A DNA stretch of 64,000 nucleotides from Litoditis marina (Eukaryota; Nematoda; Chromadorea; Rhabditida; Rhabditidae). Shown here piece by piece: positions 24,824 through 37,492 of this stretch (the first letter of the stretch is position 1; each line of letters opens with the position of its first letter). The notes beneath the pieces were generated by a model. That model saw only the letters and a list, made by a program, of their open reading frames with translations. It had not been told where the DNA came from and did not search any database. Where the stretch lies: assembly GCA_964036275.1 (NCBI GenBank), contig OZ038438.1, forward strand, positions 9,616,978 to 9,680,977. Reading direction: 5' to 3'. The translations under genes were made by a program, and so were the position numbers.

Positions 24824-26841
24824 TCTTAATGAATAACAATAGTTATTATACGAATTTATTATCAGAAAATTTACCTAAGTGGCTGGAATCCAACAAGAGC
24901 ACAGGTTATACAAGAAGTTCGAGGATAGCTTGTGCTCTCATTAGAATTGAGACGCGAGATTAAATCTAACTGAGCACTGTGAATGTCTTCACTCCTCTAC
25001 GCACTAATATTCTATTGATTCAAAACTCAACCGTATGCGAAGTGGTACCGTTTTCTGAGAGGAAATGGTTGGTGAACTGAAAAAAGCATAGCAAATGTAA
25101 ATGAGTTGTACACGGGGAGCATGAGTTCGTACAACACTGCTAAGAATTTTACGTCTGTAATCATGATAAGTACGTATCAGATTTTGCAGTTTGAACAATT
25201 TGAAATGTTAACTATACGCATCCATCTCGTCTAGGTTGCGCTTTCGTGTTTATAAATTTCTAAAAATACTAATGGCGAATGAATATGTTTTCGTATAACC
25301 AAACAAGAAGTTCGTCATTGAAATAGATTTTGTGACTATTTTTCCCATGACGTTATCGACCTTTTAGGAGTTCGGCAGACTGTTCGCTAGAAAGGATCAT
25401 TCCATCAAATCGGACGATTGTAAACAAATACGGCCAAATTAATGTGGCGGGTCAGAACTTCAATTTGTCAAACAACTGTAGCCTAGCAAGGAACATTTCT
25501 TTTACTGTGTTTACAATTGTCCTACGGTTTCTAATAAGCTGAATATGATTTGTACTGTAAGTAAGTACAGAGAGACTCATGTACAACACCCATCCTTCCT
25601 ATAGGCCTATTCACTCCCATGCACGAGAACTGCAGTCCCGGCGGTATTTCTTAGAAATTTTACTGAACCGTCTCTATTAAGTGTCTTGATAACGAACGCA
25701 ACAGTACCGAACATGATACACAATTTTCGCGAATTTTCAAATAATCTGAAATGTCAAAAAATGAAACTTGGAAGTTCGTACTGTGAGATTCCACAGGCGT
25801 GTGAAACAGACCACCCAGCGAGAAACTAAGTAAAAACAACCTGGGCGAGAAAACCTACCGGACCTTCTATGGTAATTCACAACTACTTTCACCTCATTCG
25901 CTTCCGATGAAAATTCTGTAGTAGTTAAAAGCAAACAAAACGATACCCTAGTTTCACAAAACATAACGGGAGGTGCGTTACGTTCTCCAATTCAACCCTA
26001 CCTTTCCGTAGAGCAGCAATAGAAAATGAATGAGTCGGAATGACACTAGGTTTGCGATGCAATTTTATTGAATCTATAAATTGGAGAATTAATTACGTTA
26101 TAAAAAGCAGGGAACAATAGCAACACGAGTATAGTTGCCACAAATGTGATCAATGAACTTATTCTCTCATCGAACAGCGAGAGCTCGGTTAGATACATCT
26201 CCTACTATCTACGCGCGAAATATTGGGAGCATAGCTCTCAGGTTGAAAATCTACGCGAACGGTGAAGAAACATCAACAATTTCGAGTTAATATAATTTCA
26301 AAGTAGCCGATATTGCTTCACACGTTTCACGTGTGAGCTCGCGAGATTACAAGCCTACGTGAAGATGAGACCCGACGGCCGGTTTAAGAAAAGTTATTTT
26401 GGAGTCAATCGCTTGTTTTTTCAGTGGCGACAGGTCTGAAGTAACAATGAAACAACAGTGTTCTCGCCATGTTTCCGCTCCATCGTCATTGTTGTTCAAG
26501 GTCAGTGCCTTTGTTTTCTCGAGTTTGACAAATAAGGCGGGGCATCTTCTAACATAAAAGCAGGTATTTTCCGTTTCGTATCAATCCATTCTCGGCTTTC
26601 ATAGTGCCATTTCATTTTAAGCGAAATACTGAAGTATTCAACTTGTTAGTTTCTTTATCGACATCCATACTTCATTGCTCGATTGCTCCTTATAGTTCTG
26701 CAACATAAAAACATGAGCTAGTTTAGTCTTGTACGAGAGAAATCACAAACTAAATTGACGCGATTTCTCGAGCTCTTTTTAACGTTCACAACCAAAGCAG
26801 AGGTAAAACAAGGGGAGCCTTCACCCATGTCTCGGTATACT

Positions 26842-26958
26842 GTTAATCAATTGCACAGTCACGTGCAACATGTTGACCACAGCAGAACTCAGAAACGTGC
26901 AATGAAAAAATGCACGATTACTTATTAGAATGCTAACTTTACGTAATTATTCTATTTA
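26842..26958. repeat. Dispersed repeat with cacgtg core, copy 2
   Basis: Partner of 17750-17880, sharing actgttaatcaattgc, tcacgtgcaacatgt, gcagaac, tgcacgatta and ttagaatgc in the same order and orientation. Confidence 0.6.
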
Positions 26959-27741
26959 CTTCTAGTATAATTTCAGTTGCAGCAGTTTTACACAAGTCAA
27001 TATTAAGAGTTTTTGCTGTGAACCTACAACTCGTATTTCAAACTCCAACTTTCTGTACATCCATCTCAGTTCTCGAAGAACGAACGTATTAAAACGTAAC
27101 CTTGGACGATAAAAGCAATCATACAAATTGTAATAAAACAAAGACAACAATCAAAAATCATATATTGAGTTTCCATACAGAAACCAGCAACTCGCCATTC
27201 CGGTTTCCAATGATTTTGAGCTTCACCAAAATCTCTCATAAAAGATGTTGGTGACGCGTTCAGCGTTCCCTATGATTTCGTTCTATGATTGAACTTTCGT
27301 TATACTAGAATTATAGCCGATTGACCAACTCTCGTTAGCCGATTGACCAAGAAGATGAATCATTTTATGTACCTGTTCCACATGTTTGACCTATCATTTT
27401 TGGGCTTAGAAGAAGGAATTTCCATGACTTTTTAGCACATGACGCTGGTAAACTATTGAATATGAGAGAGAACGTAAAATATACCGTCCAGAGTGCCATA
27501 TGTACTGGTGATGATCTAAGTTGATTACCCTGTGGATCTAGTTTAAGTCGATCTTTTGATTATCACAAGTTTATGGCATCAACTGATACTCTTGTGGTAT
27601 CATTCGCGACGCTTCTTTGTTGTATTGTTTTCATTTTGCCACAGACAGGTAAGACGGCCGAAGAAAACAATGAAATGACAGTAACACTTGCGCCGATTTT
27701 CAGTTGTTATTGAAATGAAGAAGAAAACTGGTTTCTACCAG

Positions 27742-27752
27742 ACTATATATAC
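27742..27752 (+). promoter_or_regulatory. TATA box of the secreted-protein gene
   Basis: A tatatata run lies about 130 bp before the ATG at 27882, on the same strand. The segment between is pyrimidine-rich and ends in an acceptor (tgctattcag) one base before the ATG. The placement is suggestive only. Confidence 0.4.
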
Positions 27753-27881
27753 AAGTGTGAGGCCCAACTTCGACATTTACCAACTGTAATTGACCTGTCT
27801 GTTTCATTTACACATTTACACTCAGCATTTCTTTTGAATGTTTCTCTGTCATCATTGCCCCTCCCAACATTGCTATTCAGG

Positions 27882-30408
27882 ATGCGTGTGGTCGTGGTGT
27901 TGTTCGTCGTGTGTGGTCTCTCTTACGCCCAGATGGTGCGGCAGTGCATGTGCAGTCAGACGGAGCCCTGCGAGAGAATGGCACAGAACAGCGTCATGCA
28001 ATGTGCGGACAGGTGTCAGGTCGGTTACCTTCTCTAACTAACCCCCACTTCTAGAGAACGGATGGTCCATATAAAGCACTTTGAATACAGGAATGAAGTC
28101 CCCTATTCTGTTGTCATGCCCCATGTAGTCTCTCTCTCTCTCTTTCTCTCTCTCTCCCTTCCTCTCTCTCTCTTTCTCTCTCTCTCTGTGTATCTCTATG
28201 TTCCTCCTGCCACCTTCCTATGTCTTCTTTCTCTGATGCATAGTAGTTGACAGTGTCAAACTGTATCGTCAAGCTGAACAAAATGTCACGTCGTGCCATG
28301 CTTCCCGACTAGATTCCAAAGTAGTTGCCATCGTACGAATTCCATGTGTGTGGTTTCAGAAGAACGTGGCTGCCATGGGTGCTTCGTACCCCGCCATGCG
28401 CTCCTGTATTCTACAGAAGGAGCCCCTTATCCAATCGGTTATTAGATGCGAGAAGGCCCAACTGAACGGAGCGTACGTTTTCTCAATATATCTGTTGACC
28501 GAATTTAGGTGTTGTTTATGTAAACACATCGAAACTTTTGCTTCATGACTGAAATTCACTGCAACCAAACTACAAACCCAACAGAAAAAAAAACCAAGAG
28601 ACAGTTTTGCTTGTTTTTTCTAGACCCAACTCTAGATTACGTTTCATATTGGTCGAGTTGGTTTCAGCAGTTGATATTGCTATGAAAATGTATTCTAGTT
28701 GCTCGCGTGGTCCCGGTGGTATGGTGCCCAAACGCTACCCGGAAACCCTGAAGTTGGCAGCCTACACAGAGATTAACAACATTCTGCGTAGATCAGGTGA
28801 GAATAAGTAGAGAGAAGGTGGTCTACAAAACGTATACAACGTCGTATCATTCGTGTTACATGAATGGTGGCTAAGTTCGTTGAAGTTGAACAGTCTGCTA
28901 CAAAGAACGCAATCTTGGTTTTGCAAGGTTACTGTAGGAGTCTCAGTAGGAATGGTGTGAACTATAGTTACCTAGTAGGTCGTTATTCTACGATACACTC
29001 GTTTGTATTATAGTTCATGCACTCATAAGTTCAGCTGATTATGAACGAAAAATTATATAAAAGATTGTGTATGTACGTCGAGTAGTTGCGAGTTGAGACC
29101 TGTGAAGATGAGTGGATTGTCAGGAATCCAAGCGGAGGCCAGAGGATTCCTCGCCGCCGGAAAGCGATTCGGAAGTTGCATCATGAAGTGTATGGACAGA
29201 GGACCGGGACAGTGCATCAAGCGATTGGGGTACGTCGCTTCGTCAACCATTCCAGCTAGAGGGAGTGATCAACTATCTCTTGTAGTTTGATCTCATTACA
29301 TACCCTAGTTTACAATTTTCCACTACAAAGCATCAGGATCAAACTACGACCACATCGATATATGACAGCATGTGCAGCCTTGTTTCGAAAAGAGCGACCC
29401 TATATCTCAACCGCTATAAACGTTCCTAGACACAGTGTTTATAGTGTCGTAATTGTTTATCCTTCTACTACATGATCCACTCTTGCTTTGATGAAATCTA
29501 CTTGTATTCCACGATACACCGTATTCGACATTTATACACAGTATTCGAGTGCTGACTGATTGTTTTCTTCTCACCGTAAGGGGCAGTTTGACTCCATTTC
29601 ATTCCTACGAGGACTCCTACAGTATGCAGTCTGAACATTCGATTGAGTATTCTAGAGAAAGAACACGGCCTTCACAGATATCTGGAAAAAGGATACAAAA
29701 ACGAATAATGACATCTTGAAGTCTATCTTTTTTTCTGATCAGTGTGTGACCGTGAACAACTAGCTCCCCGACTGCATATAAGGGTCTGGCCGGCCTATAT
29801 CATACATGTTACCCTGCCCCGCTGTGTTTGTAGTTTGTTCTCGCGGCTCTTCAGTCAAAAGTCGAACTTGCTGATGTGTACACAGATCAAATAACAACTC
29901 ATATATGTTCACTACCTATAGAAAATGCCGACCTACAGTATCCGAGTGAGAGTGTACTCATCCTTTGTTGTTGTTCCAGATGTGGTCTAGCTCTTCCATC
30001 GGACAGTGTCCTCGTCCAGTCGACCAAAAGATGTGCCATTCAGTCCGGATTCAACACAGCTGCCGTCCAACAAATGTGCCGATGTGTGGCGGGAGCCGGA
30101 GTCAGGTCAGTCTCATTTCCAACGCCTCCAACCAACTACCGAACAATCCCACCTGTTCAACATGGAGTTTGCCATCTGTCCATTTCTCCCTGCGCACCGG
30201 TTAATTCGAAAGGGCGAGATGAGTATCTCGGTCAAAACGCAGTAGTTTTTTTTCTATTTTCCACAAGTCATTCTCAAACATCATTCCCCGTATTCCAAAT
30301 TGCATTCGGAAAACTACTATTTTCGATTTGAAATCAGATTCGGAAAACTGACGACCCCTCATTTTCAGAAACCTTGCTCCACTCTGCAACCGCATCCAGA
30401 TCTCGTGA
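27882..30408 (+). CDS. Small secreted cysteine-rich protein, nematode-type
   Basis: Exons: 27882-28019, 28360-28472, 28624-28796 (or 28806), about 29102-29229, 29980-30105 and 30369-30408. The start follows acceptor tgctattcag at 27880. Residues 1-16 (MRVVVVLFVVCGLSYA) are a clear signal peptide with cleavage likely after SYA. The mature part has regularly spaced Cys: CMCSQTEPCERM, CADRCQ, MRSCILQKEP, VIRCEKAQ, SSCSRGPGG, SCIMKCMDRGPGQC, KRCAIQSGFNTAAV, MCRCVAGAGV and a final NLAPLCNRIQIS. Cys arrangement and ending resemble a nematode family of secreted Cys-rich proteins with no known function, though I cannot name it. The 28796-29102 junction works only with the alternative donor at 28807 (gtagag). 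An alternative is that a TATA-like tatataaaag at 29053 starts a separate transcript at ATG 29108. Confidence 0.8.
28128..28200. repeat. CT-rich simple repeat
   Basis: Short interrupted (CT)n/(TTCTCT)n tract in the first intron of the secreted-protein gene; the Ser-Leu frames across it are artefacts. Confidence 0.85.
29281..29349. repeat. Short element with GTAGTTTGATCTC inverted ends
   Basis: tgtagtttgatctca at the left end and ggatcaaactacga at the right end form a terminal inverted repeat about 40 bp apart, in the intron after 29229. The same termini occur at 58261-58331 and singly at several other sites. Confidence 0.6.
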
Positions 30409-30460
30409 GAATAGAACGCGGTATACACACTTTCCCAGTACATACTGTATAATAATCAAG

Positions 30461-30467
30461 TTCAATA
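30461..30467 (+). terminator. Polyadenylation signal of the secreted-protein gene
   Basis: caataaa lies about 55 nt after the stop codon at 30408. The gene converges on ABT1, whose stop is at 30657 on the other strand. Confidence 0.55.
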
Positions 30468-30656
30468 AATATTAAAAATGCACACGATTTAACAAACAGA
30501 ATGACCATCACACAGGTCGTGCCAACAACAATAACAAAGTATAAACGAAATAAACGAGAAATGGTGAAAAAGTGCATGTTCCTGCGAGTTGAACTATGCC
30601 GGGCAAAAAACTATCAATTGCGAGAGCAGATGAAGCGCATAAGCAATTCGAGAAAC

Positions 30657-33136
30657 CTATTCAGCAAAAATCATTTTCATAACGTCATCATCCTTGGCGT
30701 TGTTTCCTCTCTTTCTCTTCTTTTTGAAAGACTGTTTCTGCGTAATCTGCCGTTGGAAGGTGTCCCATTTGCCTCCCTGCCTCAACACCTGAACACAATT
30801 CAATTAGAATAACCGCTAAATATCTACAATTGATATGAATATGTTGAATATGATATGAGGTACCTTCTCCTCCAATTTTTTCAATTGTTCTCCCTTTTCC
30901 ACCTGTTCCTCGAAATGGGCGGCAACTCTACGAGCCTGACTGACCTGAAAATGACTTTTTCAATCAGATCGAAAAAGCAACCATACTGGTTAACCGATAA
31001 CCATTTAGCTTTCAAATTGTGATCAAATGGTAACGAAAGAACTGAGAAAATGTTGATGCCAACTACCAATTAGTGCGTTAGTCGTTACCGTACGAAATGA
31101 TACGTTTAGGCTGTAAAAGCATGCTCATCTAAGTACTTTAACAGATGATAAAAGTACTAAGTTAGCACACTTAGATTCCCAGGGTGTACAACTATTTCAA
31201 GATACTAGACTATCAATTCAACTAGCACTTATCACTTCAGAGCGGGCTAGGATCATTCTCAATAATTTGGGAGACACTTACTTCCGCAATCATTCGTTTT
31301 CCTTCGATTGCTTTTTCGTATTCTAACTGCTCGACCAAGTGAACCCATTTGAATCTGAAATGAATAAATGGTTTAATGTAATCTTGCTGACAGACCGGCA
31401 AGACCGTTTTCAAAATAAAATGAAAAACTTGAAATCAATCAAAAGCCGATAGTGTCATATGTTGCCACGTTGCCAGAGATAATACGACATTACTAATAAC
31501 GAAACCCTGACCGAGTGAAACTTGTCGTGAGATTTTTTGCCTTTTGAATAGGTGAACTGGTCTCCAATGATGCTCTACAACACTACCGATTGTTCCTCAT
31601 TCGTTTGCAGTACACTATAGGGGAGATATATTGTACGAATGAAAAGTGCGACATACGAAACTAATAATGAACTAACCCCGAGAGATACTTGATATTCCAC
31701 AGCATGCTGCTCACATAGTCTCGTTTCTTGCCACCAATCTCCGTGTTGTCCACTCTAGCTGCCAGCTGCTTCGCCAACTTCTTTCGCTTGATTTCCAGCC
31801 ATCCCTCGAGGTACCGACTCTCAATCGACTTTGAATTCTTATTTCTCTGTAACAGAACTGATAAAATGTCACCCCAAACTAAACATAAAGAAACCGTCAA
31901 TTTCAACGAAGCCTATTTTGAATGGTATGTTCACTCTATCGCAACTTACCTCAAAATAAACCCTGCCAATCATTCCCGGAGCCAATCTCTCGAAGTATGC
32001 CTTCAAACGAGTAGGGTTGTAGCGAGGAGGAATATTTGGAAAATACAACACCTAAACAGATGAATTTGAAAATGCTATACCGTACCAAGACGAACTATAC
32101 TTACTCTACAATATACCAAAGTGGAGTATTGAAAGCATTTTGCTAAGTATAGGACAGATTTCAGTCGTGTATAAATTAACTGACACCTGATTTCTTCTGT
32201 TTCTCCTCGGGGTGCTCGAATTCCACCTCTTCTTCTCCAACATCACTATCTACACCTGCATCCTCGATCGATTCGTTATCTAGAGAAAGAAAAGGTTCGA
32301 CGGTAAGCACAAAACGTCCGCATTTTCAGTCATTGCAGCTAGATCTCATCTAGTTTATGTCCCCAGTTAACTAAGAAATTCCTAGACACTCATTAACATT
32401 AAATACGTTAAAATCAAATTATCGAGCAGCAACGTGTACCACAAAATCAGCCACAAAATCTTCACTTTGAACAGCGCGGCAAAATTAGCAGGATATTGGG
32501 TCACCGCAATGTCCGAAGCTGGTCGAACTGATTACGGGTGGTCGGAATGAGCAGAATCGAGAAAAACATTTAGTTGAATCGGGTGCAGCCTAGGTTTGTA
32601 GACGATTTCAACCGTACACGCAAACCGACTGATTCGCCAGGAAATCAAATCCAAGACGAGCCAGTTTGATACCCTACTAGCAACCAGCCGGTTTGATTAG
32701 ATGATAGAGGAAACTCGAGGTTTGTAAAGAATATATGCATTATTGGTCCGGCAATAATAATATGAGTGAATCAGTTAGTAATACAAAGAGTGTACCTTCG
32801 TGTTCCATGTCCTGCTCGTCATTGCTACCACTTTCTACATCGCCTGTTTCTGACTTCTCTACATCGTCCTCATCTAGTTCCTCTTCTGATTCGTCTATGT
32901 GGTCCTCTTCTGGCTCCTCCACAACTACTTCCTTCTTCTTCCTGAAACCCATGCGAAATTTAAGACAATATCGCATCTCATACCACGCTCGCGTATGTAG
33001 GGGCGAGTGTCATCCAAACAGTTGAATCACTGCCCGAATGTCGCATCATCTGCATCTCATCAACGTCGGAAAGCGTCTGTTACAATGAAGGAAACAAGGA
33101 GAAGACTCACTTCTTGAGTGAATCGGTTATCCGCAT
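30657..33136 (-). CDS. ABT1: ABT1/Esf2-type pre-rRNA processing factor
   Basis: Eight exons (minus strand, reading down) join in phase: 33136-33111, 32941-32796, 32279-32185, 32051-31950, 31846-31677, 31354-31282, 30944-30864, 30788-30657; 274 aa. The N-terminal ~75 residues are highly acidic (EEPEEDHIDESEEELDEDDV). The RRM-like core follows: VLYFPNIPPRYNPTRLKAYF, GRVYFE, the conserved SRYLEGWLEIKRKKLAKQLA, TEIGGKKRDYVSSMLWNIKY and LSGFKWVHLVEQLEYEKA, then a basic tail (KKKRKRG). This is the arrangement of ABT1 in animals and Esf2 in yeast, a nucleolar factor that binds 5' ETS/18S pre-rRNA in the small-subunit processome and activates the helicase Dbp8 in yeast. An acceptor ttctgattcag lies 32 nt before the ATG with no first exon visible, consistent with trans-splicing. 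Length is close to human ABT1 (272 aa). Confidence 0.92.
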
Positions 33137-33519
33137 CGATCTCGTATACCTCACGGTGGCAATATCTCCTGAATCAGAACATTTCACATATAAGATCAAA
33201 CTCAGCTAATATAAACAAGAAAGATGGAACGGCAAAAACCGCTAACAGCACCTCGAAACAATGGGAATCATACTTCAAAATTTTATATTTGCGTGGAAAA
33301 TATTGGGATAGTGGGAATGAAAATCAGCATGGACAAGATTGGGTAGAGAATCACAATATGACTAAATATTCAGACAGAAAAATGTACCGCTGACTGTGAC
33401 GGTTAAAAATTATGCAACTATGCAGGAAGAGGCAAAACTCGAAGATGTACACAATTCGTAATTATTATGAAATGAAAAATTAGTATCACATTATTATATA
33501 TACATTATACACAAGCTAT
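33137..33519. promoter_or_regulatory. Spartin-ABT1 intergenic spacer with possible trans-splice acceptor
   Basis: 383 bp between the spartin stop codon and the ABT1 start on the same strand. A strong 3' splice site (minus strand, boundary at 33169/33168) precedes the ABT1 start by 32 nt. No coding signal on either strand is convincing. A spacer of this length with an acceptor is compatible with a downstream operon gene, but an ordinary promoter cannot be excluded. Confidence 0.4.
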
Positions 33520-36500
33520 CTACACCGTTTTCTTCTCGCCCAATGGCAGAGGCGTATTGTTCGTGTTCTGGTGCAGATCGGAAACAATCTAGAAGAAAAT
33601 ATGAATGGCTTGAATTGAGCAGGCAAACACAAGTTTATGTCAATTGCAAATTAGTTCTCTTTGATTCACCAGGATTTGTAAGTAAGAACGTTCTCAAAAT
33701 TATAGTTGAGGGTCGTCGTTATCGTTTGCAACCAGTTGAGCTGTGAATACCTGTAATCCAGCCTTGCGAGCCATCCTGCCAGCTATGCTGCGAGGTCCCA
33801 GATCCCACAATTGAGCGGCGGCCAGAGAAGAATGGCCAGCCGCAAACAGAGCATGATGAGTAGTCTCCGACATGTCCTCACCGTATCTGCAATCAATGTT
33901 CTCTTTTTTCTCTCTTTTTTCAATCAAAAGTTGATTCCACTCCTCGTTTTCACTTTTTCATTTTATGCTATGAATCAAGCAATCAACTTCAATAGGGAAG
34001 TGAAAAAACCCAAACAACTTACTTCACTTTAACATTCTGCACCGTCTGATCAGCAATACTGCGACATAGCGTTTTGCTCGCATCCTCTAGGGAAATCCAA
34101 ACCGTACTCACACCAGCAATTCCTCCACTCAACACCGCTGAAAACCGCATAAAATAGCATACTTTATAGTTGAGGGTCGTCGTTATAAACAAAATTAGAC
34201 AGATTATACTCCTACATGCTAGATCTGTACGGTGACTATTCTACGAACAATCAACCAGTTTTCGGAATTAAATACCTTGAATTTCAAAAGTTACGATCAA
34301 AAATATCACACTTGTCCAGATTTTACCGCAAAGGAGCCCGTTTCCCACATGTTTTCCGCTTTTCGGGCAACTTTACGGGGGTATGATTATACTTGCTCTG
34401 AGATTCGCTGAACATACGTCAATGAACTCACTAATCGTCCCAGACACAACTCCTCCTCCTTTACCATCGCCAAACGTCTTCTGCGCACCAGAAGCTAGTT
34501 TCTGACCCACTGATATGCCCAGATCGCCGATTCGATCTACTGAAAAGAGCAGCAGGAACATGAATCAGAAGAGATCAGTTGTATATGAGAAACTTTTTTT
34601 CCGTACGACCAAACAAATTTGTTTTACTTCAAAGATGTGGTCCGCTGATTTTTTATTCAGGATTTCATAGAAAATAACGACTGTCAAACGTCACAGACAA
34701 GACACAGGTACGATATTTCAAAAAGGAAAGAGTCGTTCTAGGAACGATGCATCAGTCTTGAGATAAAACAACTGCGTTCAAGTATAAATGACACGTACAC
34801 AGGTATCGGGTGCACTTGGCAACGACCTTGCTCCCCTTGTGCATGTACACAACTCCTCCGCGCAGGGCAGGATTCACTGACACTGGATTGGAAGTGGGCA
34901 CCAGTCCAGACCGATACATAAAATACAACTGGTTAGACCACAAATAGAACACTGCGTGCACACGAAGAGTTACCACGTCCTAATGCAAAGAGTATGTTGT
35001 TCGCTAACTAATCGTGCATTGATAAAATAGGACGTTTGATATGAATGGTATATCGAGATAAAAACTCAGTAATCAAAAATTAAACTGACTGTCCAGCTTT
35101 TGCTTCAACAGAACTGGAAACCTTCGCAGTTGTTGTCTGAACTCCCCAGGCAATCTTCTCACCACCTTAAAAACTCGGTCAACATCCAAATATAAACAAA
35201 AAAATAACAACGAATCTAGCAATAACGTTTTCTTTGATATTTAAAAAGAGAATGCAATCGAGCCGCCGGTGAGGAAATCACGTAACGGGTGGGTACAGAA
35301 CAAAAAATGCACTAACTTGAAACAAGAAACTTTGCAATCTTCTGACTAATTCGCTTATTTTCCTCTGCTGTCAATTCCTTCTTCACTTCTTGTTCACGTA
35401 AATCAGCGAATTCGCCCAGAACCTGATAAAATGAAACATAACAACTACGGTACAAACAGCCGTGTTTCAAATTATTCAAATTTTGAAGTATTTCAAATTA
35501 ATGTAGAAATGAAATAAAACTTGAGAATGAAGGTAGTGGTCTCAGTGTTGATAGTTAATGAAATAAAAGGACAACGTCTTGAAAGAAAAGAATCTATTGA
35601 ACGCCTCCTAACAATCATACCTTCTGAAAGTCCAGCTCCAACTGAGGTTCGATGTCTGACGGAAGTAGAATGGCCACCATCAGATCTGTAGAGTACGTAA
35701 TTATGACGGATTATCTGGTGGACTATCGAACTGACCAGAAAAAAGATACTTTGAAACGTCTTACTTGGATGTTCAGCTGTTGGGTTGTGGACTACGTATG
35801 CCCCGTAATCATTGCGAAGGACGGGGGTTCGATCTTTGAAGAGAGGATAAACCCATGGGCCAACCTGAACACATATATACTCACAATGATTCCGCACATG
35901 CTGCCGGTAAAGTACGTAGAAGGTCTTCAACAATAAAAAAAGGACAAAAACGCAATTTTGAGCCACTGCTCAAATCAAATCATACTTTAGAACAATTGAA
36001 GAACATAGAACTAACCTGAATGAAGGCTTCTGGCTCATCCATTTCGTATGCAAAAGAGTTGTTGTCTTTGGAACTTGGGTTCATTCGCAGAATTTGTAGA
36101 GATGTAGGGTAGGTGGGCACAGTTGTTTCGGAGCCCTGCAAGTAGATCGCAGCATGAATGAAACAACTCTGATGCAGAATATCCACATAAATTCAAATCG
36201 ATGCGAATTGAGAAACAGTAGACTACCTCAACGGTGAATAATTGAACGCCATCTGGAAGAAAGTAGATCAAGTCCGCCTCTTGTTCTCCGACAGCGTCAA
36301 GTTGCTCACGTATCGATCTCGTGACCTACAACCAACACTTGCGACGATGTATTCTGATTGCAAATGTCTTTTCCATGATGGAAAGAGGAGGATGACCACA
36401 GAAGAGAAGAGATGAGGAAGGCAAAGAGCGCGAAGACAGTGAGACAAGTAGTAAGCCGAAACTTGGTGCTGATAACTACAACAAAGAGCATGAAAAAATA

Positions 36501-37492
36501 ATTCGAACTTCGAATAGAGAATTTCATAGTAATTTACATCAGTGTCAGTACAAATCCTTCCGCAGTACCAGAAGAGAGCAAATTGAAACATCTGGACACG
36601 GAGACTGAATCTGATATATCCTAAGCGTTCACAAAATTTGAATATGATGTTACCTTAGATTCTGATGTATTTCCACCACCGCTTGATCCTTGTTTAGCCT
36701 TCGGTCCTTCTTTTTTGAGTACTGCTATCCTGAAAACGTACACTACAAAATAAAAACATAAAAGTTCCGCAAAGATTAATACACCAAACACATACAGTTC
36801 AAATGTGGACACTACGACTTGAAAGAACGTATTTTCAGAAAGCTCATCTTCAGTTTAACCGCAAAATTGGATTTGAGATTCACAACCAGATAAGAAAAAA
36901 CGGCAACCAGAATAAGTCATTCACAGTTAAGAATCAGAAATAAAGTTTTCGAAAATTTTCGTATTTTTCAAATCCTGACTAAAAGTGAATTAACGATTCC
37001 TACTTTAATGACTGTTTATTTTGAATGACTTATTCCTGGTACCAGAAAAAAAGGGGGTGACAACAAACCTATTTTCTACACTTTTCTCTGCTTCCTTCAG
37101 GTGGCCGAACAGTTCACATTTTGACGCATTTTTTATTTTCTCAGCTTCCCTAATCAGGTTCAGACCGCGTTCGTACATGAGCAGGGTATTTTCCTGAAAT
37201 TTCCAAACTACTATTTCACATTCGCCTTCTCATACCTGTCGAATATCGTCCGAAAAGTATATCATGGAGCAATTACCGATAAAACCTATTGCGGTCGCTC
37301 AGATGAGGTCCAGACAGAACTTTACATGTCTGCTTTGCTGTTCGTATAGTTTTATCCCCAGGAGGCAATACTCACATACTCGTCCACTTCATCGTAGCAT
37401 AATCCTTGCTCAATGCAGGCATATGCCTCGGAAAACAGAAGATCTGGCTCGCTCTGCGTTCGTTGCGATTTTCTGCTCAGAAAGGCGAACAT
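33520..37492 (-). CDS. SPART: Spartin (MIT and senescence domain protein)
   Basis: Fourteen exons, reading down: 37492-37376, 37193-37069, 36729-36654, 36325-36227, 36135-36016, 35864-35765, 35685-35621, 35422-35317, 35165-35090, about 34882-34799, 34539-34432, 34137-34023, 33886-33751, 33588-33520; about 465 aa. Residues ~10-80 form an MIT domain (LLFSEAYACIEQGLCYDEVD, LLMYERGLNLIREAEKIKNA). Next come the plant-related region EADLIYFLPDGVQLFTVE and VGPWVYPLFKDRTPVLRNDY, both matching spartin, then the senescence domain (KIAKFLVSSGGEKIAWGVQT, VNPALRGGVVYMHKGSKVV, DRIGDLGISVGQKLASGAQK, VSTVWISLEDASKTL, KYGEDMSETTHHALF, AGRMARKAGLQ). In animals spartin binds endosomes and lipid droplets; loss causes Troyer syndrome in humans. 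The 35090 to 34882 junction does not meet in phase with any canonical sites I found: a 1-nt indel or a missed exon. An acceptor lies 10 nt before the ATG. Confidence 0.9.
36227..36325 (-). other. Spartin exon with conserved plant-related core
   Basis: Encodes EQLDAVGEQEADLIYFLPDG then VQLFTVE, the best-conserved block outside the MIT and senescence domains. It is listed because the neighbouring open exon-like stretch 36590-36537 (MFQFALFWYCGRICTDTD, in-phase both sides) could be an optional exon but has no similarity to the family. Confidence 0.5.

Larger units (their letters stand above)
24680..27740. other. 3-kb intergenic region
   Basis: No exon recognised on either strand. It contains the FIG4 polyadenylation signal (aataaa near 24818), a second copy of the cacgtgaaacatg-type repeat (26842-26958) and a short tandem duplication of agccgattgaccaa (27313-27348). 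Confidence 0.55.

Noticed and set aside
36537..36590. Extra spartin exon MFQFALFWYCGRICTDTD
   Set aside because: In phase on both sides but hydrophobic, without family similarity, and not needed to join the conserved exons.
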